DNA from: Mnemiopsis leidyi
Lineage: Eukaryota > Ctenophora > Tentaculata > Lobata > Bolinopsidae
DNA: 29,501 bases
Direction: 5' to 3'
Assembly (NCBI GenBank): GCA_000226015.1
Contig: JH153240.1
Span: 70,899-100,399, forward strand
The notes beneath the pieces were generated by a model, which ran no database searches, had not been told where the DNA came from, and worked only from the letters and a program-made list of their open reading frames with translations. Position numbers and translations under genes: made by a program. Below are positions 24,801 to 29,501 of the stretch, in pieces; position 1 is the stretch's first letter; each line of letters opens with the position of its first letter.

Positions 24801-25469
24801 TACAGTTAAACAGTTTACTGTTTATTATCGCATAGCATCATAAAAAATACTAAGATCGAGAGAGTTATGACAAACGCTTTTTACCACAGTTGTGTTAAAA
24901 CCGAGCCAGGCAGCAGAGTTTACAGTGAACATTGCTTCACCAAGAGCCACTAAAAACGGAAGGATCGTATCGGTAACATGTAGAGTAACTAGTAAGTATC
25001 AGCGCAATCGTTTTTATGTATAATCAAATTTGTAATCACAGGTTGTTCCCGTCGTCCTGCCCCAGAACATCATGCCCCATGACATTTTTTCCCACATATT
25101 TGACCCCAGTGACCCTAACCCTAACCCTAACCCTAACCCTAACCATTACCCTAACCATTACCCTAACCATTACCCGAACCCTAACGAAGTTGTCTGTTGT
25201 GGAGCAGGACTGGGGCTGAATCTCTTGGCTAATGTGCTCTGGGGCACAATATTCTGGGACAGGACGTCGGCCACCGTTCCAGGAATTAGAGCCATGCATT
25301 TATAAACGCCGCATGATCAATCATCACAGCGCTGGCAAGCGCGACCGTCTTTTTCTTTTCTTCAACCTACATTACATTTTTCCTCTCAGCCTCTACTGAA
25401 GACTTGATAGAAATCGTGCGACTAACGGAACTTACAGACCGATTTGACGGCTACAGCTATCGGGGATAA
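15847..25469 (+). CDS. Secreted VWA-domain protein, VWA7/hemicentin-like (21 exons)
   Basis: Exons: 15847-15896, 16078-16179, 16313-16433, 16651-16807, 16982-17070, 17350-17497, 17880-17957, 18042-18113, 18308-18372, 18713-18805, 19009-19090, 19303-19453, 19762-19873, 20506-20670, 20892-21012, 22533-22603, 23685-23790, 24172-24319, 24565-24719, 24890-24991, 25390-25469. They sum to 2268 nt (755 residues and TAA) with all phases matching and GT-AG ends. Residues 1-16 are a signal peptide. A helical region (about 92-173) containing LFDQLRNSVGEEKF leads directly into the VWA domain, as in VWA7. The MIDAS is D181-x-S183-x-S185; the later Asp is D305 in YVFTDATSKD. GDCEERTCYGILY matches the GGGD-C-E segment of VWA7 and hemicentin. 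The C-terminal half is beta-rich with paired cysteines. Basic RRKRR (135-139) and RRKR (403-406) flank the VWA. Exons 7 and 8 look like alternatives, giving 729 or 731 residues. The long Het-C-like N-terminus of vertebrate VWA7 is absent. Exact orthology is inferred. Confidence 0.9.
17498..17879 (+). other. Intron 6 of VWA gene with GAGTA-rich purine tract
   Basis: A 382-bp intron. From about 17513 to 17710 it is a degenerate run of GTAGAGTA, GAGTAAAATA and related purine-rich words, a decayed simple repeat. No other content. Confidence 0.75.
17880..18113 (+). other. Tandemly duplicated exon pair, probably mutually exclusive
   Basis: Exon 7 (17880-17957, 78 nt) and exon 8 (18042-18113, 72 nt) are both multiples of three and both start and end in phase 1. 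Their ends align: TQVMSYISNLTPRFGG against SQEVMDYIGSLSPTVGG, identical at about half of the positions. VWA7 and hemicentin VWA domains have one such segment just before GD-C-E, which here starts the next exon. The 84-bp intron between them is the shortest in the gene. Either exon alone gives a normal-length VWA domain; using both adds about 24 residues. Confidence 0.8.
18361..18600 (+). repeat. 20-bp minisatellite made of the exon 9 splice donor
   Basis: About eleven copies of the unit TTTATGCGGGTTAGCTATTC, some with A/T changes and two with 8-bp insertions. The first copy begins inside exon 9: its last bases TTTATGCGG and donor GTTAGC are the unit itself. Each copy therefore repeats the exon-intron junction. 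It fills most of a 340-bp intron (18373-18712). Confidence 0.95.
19901..20418 (+). repeat. 25-bp minisatellite in intron 13 of VWA gene
   Basis: Roughly twenty copies of AGCTTGTCTTGAATCAGCTATAGTT, with a few shortened (TATATTAGC) and several truncated units at the right end where it decays to AGCTTGGATT. The array makes up most of a 632-bp intron (19874-20505). Confidence 0.95.
21013..22532 (+). other. Intron 15 of VWA gene, 1520 bp, expanded by an insertion
   Basis: The longest intron of the gene. It contains the putative transposon at 21086-22203. On both sides lie copies of a phrase containing GAACCATTAAGTTCGT and ACTTCCTTAGTTT: at about 21050-21082 on the left, and at 22332-22392 on the right, where it appears twice in diverged form. 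Confidence 0.75.
21086..22203. mobile_element. Putative DNA transposon with inverted ends in an intron
   Basis: The left end CGGTGGCCGACAACTAGGCA (21086-21105) is nearly the reverse complement of TGCCTAGTTGTCCGGTAGCCG (22183-22203), and a third copy TGCCTAGTTGTCGG lies at 22078. The inside, especially 21100-21860, is clearly richer in G+C than the surrounding intron. Two overlapping plus frames are open: 21402-21686 (94 codons, starting MPTFSKFITSQRG, Ser/Thr/Ala/Gln-rich) and 21436-21693. Neither shows a transposase motif I know. No clear target duplication was found, so the type and exact ends are uncertain. Confidence 0.5.
23087..23143. repeat. 57-bp near-perfect palindrome
   Basis: The arms pair about a centre at 23115, from AATGGATAAAA on the left to TTTTATCCATT on the right. 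The inner 16 bp TATTGAGTAATGTCCA and its complement match perfectly; only one or two bases near position 12 of the arms differ. Transcribed, it would fold into a long hairpin with almost no loop. Confidence 0.93.
23154..23208. repeat. Two tandem copies of a 27-bp unit
   Basis: GCGAAACACATGAATACATG plus ATGCTCT occurs twice back to back immediately after the palindrome. The copies are identical, which points to a recent duplication. Confidence 0.93.
23850..23965 (+). repeat. 8-bp TTACCAGG microsatellite in intron 17
   Basis: About fourteen copies of the 8-bp unit ACCAGGTT, with GGCT and GGGT variants. It sits in the 381-bp intron 23791-24171. It produces an artificial open frame of VTRLPGYQ repeats that is not a gene. 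Weaker copies of GGTAAC words continue to about 24105. Confidence 0.95.
25112..25185 (+). repeat. Interstitial telomere-like CCCTAA array in intron 20
   Basis: About four perfect CCCTAA units, then three copies of the 12-bp variant CCATTACCCTAA, then a degenerate end. The plus strand is the C-rich strand of the TTAGGG repeat usual for animals. It lies in the middle of the 398-bp last intron (24992-25389), far from any chromosome end that can be seen. Confidence 0.95.
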
Positions 25470-25520
25470 CCCACTGCATGATTATCATTGAAATCGGATT
25501 TTGCCGAAAAAACTTTGAAT

Positions 25521-25526
25521 AATAAA
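25521..25526 (+). promoter_or_regulatory. Polyadenylation signal AATAAA of VWA gene
   Basis: The hexamer AATAAA lies 52 bp after the TAA stop of the VWA gene and is followed by AT- and T-rich sequence. This is the likely 3' end signal for that transcript. Confidence 0.6.
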
Positions 25527-25918
25527 TATTAACGCCTGGACGATTCATGGTAAATGCTATAAACTCCAAAAACTTAAAAGTTAAGTATCATTTTCTCATT
25601 CTATTTGCTTGCAGATGATTATGATGTTGATTGTTGAATATAGAATATGATATTCTATTGCTAAGTAATTCTTTTTATCCAAGCTATTTGTGCTACATAT
25701 ATATAGTAAAAAAGTAAACAAATTCGAATTTGCATGAACCAATCATGTAATCTTCTTACCTTATCAATTTCTAGGTACTGAATAGGAACCGACCGGATAT
25801 CCGGCTTTAAAATCCGGTTCCGGTTCCGGTCCGGTTTCAAAACAATTTGCCGGATTTTAACCGGAAATAAAAATTTTTCAAATCAAAATTTTTGAAAAAT
25901 TTTTTTTTAAATCAGATA

Positions 25919-26084
25919 ACTGGGACCAGTCCCACTAACTGGGACCAGTCCCACTAACTGGGACCAGTCCCACTTACTGGGACCAGTCCCACTAACTGGG
26001 ACCAGTCCCACTAACTGGGACCAGTCCCATTTAATGGGACCAGTCCCACTAACTGGGACCAGTCCCACTTACTGGGACCAGTGG
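25919..26084. repeat. 19-bp palindromic minisatellite inside the hAT element
   Basis: Nearly nine copies of ACTGGGACCAGTCCCACTA, with one CCATTTA and two CTTA variants. Each unit contains TGGGACCAGTCCCA, whose 6-bp arms pair around CA, so the array is a row of small potential hairpins. Confidence 0.95.
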
Positions 26085-26129
26085 AATGCACTCATGTGAC
26101 ATTTATAGTTGTATTTTGCGGCAACAGAT

Positions 26130-26200
26130 TAGGTCACGTGGCTCTCATTTAGTCACGTGACCCCGCAATGTCATACGAAATACAGAGGTCACGTGACCAA
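26130..26200. promoter_or_regulatory. Three CACGTG E-box palindromes within 70 bp
   Basis: GGTCACGTGGC, AGTCACGTGACC and GGTCACGTGACC occur at about 26133, 26152 and 26189. CACGTG is the core site for bHLH-zip factors such as MYC/MAX, USF and MITF. The cluster is inside the transposon, so function is only a possibility. Confidence 0.5.
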
Positions 26201-26725
26201 AGCCCGCTGTTGTATATTGATTCTTTTGCTTGGGAAAGTGGGAACCGATATCTTCCCAGCGGCCAGCTGTACAACTTGTTAGCCGATTCTCGTTAGTACT
26301 CCCGATCACGTCTTATATCATATTATGTCTTATATCATATTATGTCGTCAAAACAGAAAACCTTATCTGTGTGGCCCTATTTTACTGTACGAACTGAATC
26401 TCGCTATATAAAGTTAATGGTTCAAGATTATACCAAGATTATCATCTATACCTTATCTCTATAATTAGATTAGTTACATTACTACATTTATGACCCATGA
26501 TCAGTTGCGGTCTGTTTCTATATCAAATTTTAAGTTTCAAAAATTTATTATCGATCAAAAAACGACCAGTATAGAATTTCCGGCCAAATCCGGCTACCCA
26601 AACTTTTTGATAAAAAACACCTGTTTCCGGTCCGGCAAAATCCGGCTAACCGGAAATAAGATCCATTTCCGGCCGTTTCCGGTCCGGCAGCCAAAATTCT
26701 GGACCGGTCGGTTCCTAGTACTGAA

Positions 26726-26981
26726 ATAAAGAACTTTGTTTTCAAGAAGTCATCCAAATGTGACACAATAACTCAAAACCAAGTTTAAAGAATGAATACT
26801 GAATTCTTGACTAAGGGCGGTTTTTACTGATAAATTAGAACCTTTCCATTCATGCTAACTAAAATTTCTGTCACGTAAATTCATGATTTATGAACAAAAT
26901 GACTACAGTAATGGATACAGGACAATCTCAAAAACCAAACGTTACTGACGCTCCAAAAAACTAGATGTCTCATTAACAAGT
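26726..26981. other. Intergenic gap between hAT element and VWC-like gene
   Basis: A 256-bp AT-rich stretch that should hold the 3' untranslated region of the minus-strand gene ending at 26982. I see no AATAAA on the minus strand here. Confidence 0.5.
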
Positions 26982-27650
26982 TTAAGAACAAGCGTTGCAT
27001 TCAGGCTTTAGTTTCCTAAGCACGTGCTTCTCCAGTGTATTGTCACAGAAAAATCTGCAACATCCATCCTGACTGTCAAAAATCTCCCATTGTGACCGAT
27101 TTTTGCAAGTGTTTTCCTCGTCTTCCGAGTTGTTAACCTCGTTTGCCTCACACACCTAGGTTTGATTAGCCGTGAGGCGAAATAGAGTTTCATGATATAA
27201 TCTATATGTCCAAAATTTGGACTCGCGAGTAAAATCGAAATTGAAACAGCTTGTTAACTTGATCCGCTGACCTCGCGAGTCGAATGAGAAATGATGAGAA
27301 ATTTGAAAATGAAAACCAAGTTGCAAAGCATATCTAACTCGAAATTTAATACAAAAAGGGTAGAACTAGAAGAAAGAAACTTTGACGATCGCTCAAAATT
27401 GTGAAAAGCGACTCACTGTGTCGTCACAGATGACATTTTGTGGACTCCTGCAGTGACAGTACCCACAAATATGCTCCATGTATTGACTTTCCCCGACATC
27501 CAATGTCTTGCCGTAGATAACACATGTTTCTTCTTCTTCTGTTTGTCCCAGATTTTTCTTTTTCCTGCACGTGGACAGCTGCGCAAGTAGCAGCAAAGTC
27601 AGGAGGAAAAGAAGAGAGAATTTCATGATTTTACGACTGGGATGTTTCAT
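26982..27650 (-). CDS. Secreted single VWC-like domain protein (2 exons)
   Basis: Exon 1 is 27650-27417 and exon 2 is 27155-26982, both in phase 0, joined by a GTGAGT donor and a CCTAG acceptor; together 135 residues and TAA. The signal peptide is MKFSLLFLLTLLLLAQLSTC; the first ATG (27650) adds eight residues before it and the second ATG (27626) is as likely to be the start. After a basic-acidic spacer comes a VWC-like motif: CVIYGKTLDVGESQYMEHIC, then GYCHC, VICDDTVC, and in exon 2 GCCRFFC, with a final ECNAC. The C-x-G-x-GE-x-C-x2-C-x-C and CC-x3-C layout is that of von Willebrand factor C domains, found in extracellular matrix proteins and BMP modulators. The partner is unknown. Exon 2 was missed by simple open-frame scans because the longest frame there is a different one. 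Confidence 0.82.
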
Positions 27651-27805
27651 AGGTTATCATGTCGTTTATCTGTTATCTAAAAATATATTGTAGATTCCTG
27701 CTTTGTCAGCTGGTGCTGTAGTATAGTACTGAGAAGTTTTTTTGAACAACAAAATTTCATCCACCTTTCCGGGTATCACTGCGAACATCGATCACCGTAT
27801 AATTA
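27651..27805. other. 5' flank of the VWC-like gene
   Basis: The likely promoter region of the minus-strand gene. No clear TATA box. Its distal part is one arm of the inverted repeat described next. Confidence 0.4.
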
Positions 27806-27935
27806 CAGTCAAACCTCTATTTACCGGGCCTCACGGGGAAAAGGAGAAGGCCCGGTAAATCGAGGGACCCGGTAAATATAGAGGCATGGTAAAAAGAGGT
27901 TTTACTGTAATGATATAGTGATCGATGTTTGCGGT
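27778..27935. repeat. Inverted repeat enclosing a MITE
   Basis: Outside the 102-bp MITE the symmetry goes on for about 28 bp per side: ACTGCGAACATCGATCAC on the left against the complement of GTGATCGATGTTTGCGGT on the right, with an AT-rich spacer that also largely matches. So either the MITE landed inside an older palindrome or the true element is the longer one. Confidence 0.8.
27806..27907. mobile_element. 102-bp mariner/pogo-like MITE
   Basis: Starts TACAGTCAAACCTCTATTTA and ends in the complement AGAGGTTTTACTGTA, with TA on each side (27804-27805 and 27908-27909). The inside repeats CCCGGTAAAT in both orientations. The ends match those of the 778-bp element at 28385. Confidence 0.85.
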
Positions 27936-28382
27936 CCGAATCGACTACAAGCATACTATAAGTCAGTTAAGATCCTCAAAAGCGAAGCATGGGTAAGAGC
28001 GATCCCGGAATTGAGATACAAATATGTTTAAGCTCAATATATCCGTATTTGTAGCAGTATAATTTATTGACGACTTAAAAGCAATGCGAATGGCAAAAAT
28101 ATACAGTCCCTATTCCCTATGAACAGAAAGAAGGACAAACAATGCAAGGCATTAATCCATTATATTTATTGGGGTTCTTCGAGAACAAGATTCTTTTGTT
28201 CTTCACATTCGCGTTAGCGGGAATTCTATCTTCCATGAGTTCTTGTGCGTCTGAGTATACTTAGACTCACTGGACTCCGAAAGATCTGCTCTCTCCTTAA
28301 CGTAGTGACATTCAACTAAGCTATAAAGTTGTACACACAATGACAATGACATATATATATAATATTATTTACCAATGACATA
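27936..28382. other. Intergenic, nothing recognised
   Basis: AT-rich sequence between two elements of the same type. No open frame of note and no repeat seen beyond a short ATATAT run near 28350. Confidence 0.5.
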
Positions 28383-28384
28383 TA

Positions 28385-29162
28385 CAGTAAACCCTCGATT
28401 TACCGGGCCTCTATTTACCGGGCCTCTATTTACCGGTTACCGGGCCTCTATTTACCGGGCCTCTATTTACCGGGTTCCTCTATTTACCGGGCCTCCTTCC
28501 TTTCCCCCGAAATTTTTCAATATTTTCAAACAAAATTTTTTCCCGCCTTTTATTTGCGTGTCACATGTCAAAGTTTGTAATCTCATGGTGATTAAATCAT
28601 ACAGCTCCTTCTGTACCCAATTAAAGCATGCTATACTGCCCTAATAAAGATACACGAGATGCTTGACAACAGTCCAGCACACGATCGTGTATCAGCATGA
28701 CGTGATCGCATACGCCGATGGCACGATACGTAAATCGATGAAGTGTCGGACAAGGCCATGGGATATGAGCTTTCAAGGACCGGCGAACGTGATATTTTGG
28801 TAATGGTATCTCTTCGCCATGTGACACCGTGATAGAGCCTTAATAACATGCACGTGTACTGTTATATGTAACATAACCACGGCATACATACACAATAAAG
28901 CGATCGGCCTTGAGATTACTGATCGAAGATGTAATTCAGAACGTTGAATCCATTCTAACAGTTCTAAATCTCTCATGGAACACTTTTATCAAGAAATTTG
29001 ATCAGGATTTTGTTTATGTAAAGCTGTCAATAGCTTAAGTTACTATATTTTGCCAAAATTAGGCCATATTTTTGTCGAACTCTATTTAATTTTACCGGGC
29101 CCCTCCATTTACCGGGCCTCAACCCTTTCCCCCGAGAGGCCCGGTAAATCGAGGGTTTACTG
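28385..29162. mobile_element. 778-bp Tc1/mariner/pogo-like non-autonomous element
   Basis: The ends are inverted copies of CAGTAAACCCTCGATTTACC continuing into GGGCCTC (about 27 bp perfect), flanked by TA (28383-28384 and 29163-29164), the target duplication of the Tc1/mariner/pogo superfamily. The left end carries about six tandem 15-bp units CTATTTACCGGGCCT (28410-28497), and the right end one partial inverted group. The middle (28640-28960) is GC-richer with short overlapping minus-strand frames but no DD(E/D) transposase motif that I can see. Confidence 0.9.
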
Positions 29163-29254
29163 TAATATATATAATATTATATATATATCAGTCGTAAAAC
29201 GCAAAGCGTGCCTCCAGCCAGAAAAAACACGTGGCTTTCAGATTTCTTGTAATT

Positions 29255-29501
29255 GAAAATTTTCATTTTTCGGCAATAGGTGTGATGAATTTTCGGATTC
29301 GAAACTATAAAATTCAGAATCCTCGTCAAATTTTACGTCAAAATACTGGTCTAACTTTTCATTAGCTCAAAGTCGAAAATTTTCATTTTTGGGCCTTATA
29401 TGGGGTCACTTAGTGGGTCACGTGATAATTTTTTGGATTTGAAAGTATTAAATTCGGTCTATTCGGTATTCCTCGTCAAATTTTACGTCAAAATACTGGG
29501 T
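29255..29501. repeat. Diverged direct repeat at right edge
   Basis: GAAAATTTTCATTTTT at 29255 recurs at 29375, and CCTCGTCAAATTTTACGTCA at 29321 recurs at 29471. The unit is thus about 120 bp, with about 30 bp extra in the second copy (including GGGTCACTTAGTGGGTCACG). The repeat runs off the window and could be part of a longer array. Confidence 0.88.

Larger units (their letters stand above)
25783..26717. mobile_element. 935-bp hAT-type non-autonomous transposon
   Basis: The terminal inverted repeats start TAGGAACCGACCGG on both ends, perfect over 14 bp. GTACTGAA flanks both sides (25775-25782 and 26718-26725), an 8-bp target duplication typical of hAT. Subterminal regions are packed with CCGGTTCCGG, CCGGAAATAA and TTTCCGG words in both orientations, resembling transposase-binding clusters. 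The interior has no transposase frame. It holds a palindromic minisatellite and CACGTG sites. It lies just beyond the VWA gene. Confidence 0.93.

Noticed and set aside
25016-25305. Open frames rich in TLTLTL, NPNPNP and VRVMVRV on both strands
   Set aside because: All are translations of the telomere-like repeat inside the last intron.
28621-28976. Overlapping minus-strand frames of about 70 codons
   Set aside because: They lie inside the mariner/pogo-like element and show no transposase or other motif.
1-29501. tRNA or rRNA genes
   Set aside because: I scanned by eye for B-box-like GGTTCRANTCC with a paired cloverleaf and for conserved rRNA blocks and found none; a covariance-model search would be needed to be certain.

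Overview
This is eukaryotic, animal-type DNA: AT-rich, with genes broken into many short exons joined by ordinary GT-AG introns, no operons, many minisatellites, TTAGGG-type interstitial repeats and several small DNA transposons. It holds a class A (rhodopsin-like) GPCR, a secreted VWA protein of the VWA7 type and a VWC-like secreted protein. An invertebrate metazoan is the best reading. A cnidarian or similar early-branching animal is a guess that the sequence does not settle. All exon models were made by hand, by matching splice signals, reading phase and family motifs.

Layout. 1-4785: AT-rich, probably non-coding, with a 21-bp satellite at the left edge, a GAGTATATA-type repeat and degenerate AGAACCGGCTA-type repeats. 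4786-5446 (+): three-exon gene for a 118-residue secreted protein with eight mature cysteines. 6097-9165 (-): nine-exon class A GPCR of 432 residues, tail to tail with the previous gene. 9166-12700: mostly featureless, with one doubtful C-terminal exon near 11830-12030 (-). About 12700-13790: dead 3' end of a non-LTR retrotransposon (RNase H plus Cys-rich tail), itself split by an 89-bp hAT-type MITE with an 8-bp target duplication. 13800-15846: no confident gene.

15847-25469 (+): the main gene, 21 exons whose lengths sum to 2268 nt with every phase matching, giving 755 residues if all exons are joined. It has a signal peptide, a helical segment, a VWA domain with a MIDAS, and a beta-rich C-terminal part. 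Exons 7 and 8 look like tandem duplicates of each other and probably are mutually exclusive. Basic RRKR-type motifs lie on both sides of the VWA domain. Most of its long introns carry their own repeat or insertion.

25783-26717: 935-bp hAT-type non-autonomous element with an 8-bp target duplication, a 19-bp palindromic minisatellite and three CACGTG sites. 26982-27650 (-): two-exon gene for a single-VWC-like secreted protein. 27806-27907 and 28385-29162: two elements of one Tc1/mariner/pogo-like type with TA target duplications; the first sits inside a larger inverted repeat. 29255-29501: a diverged direct repeat running off the right edge.

The genes are unlikely to form one pathway. Three of the four encode secreted proteins and the fourth a membrane receptor. 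The most interesting signals are the duplicated VWA exons, the basic sites around the VWA domain, the GPCR with altered switch residues, and two genes in which a splice-donor region was copied into its own intron.
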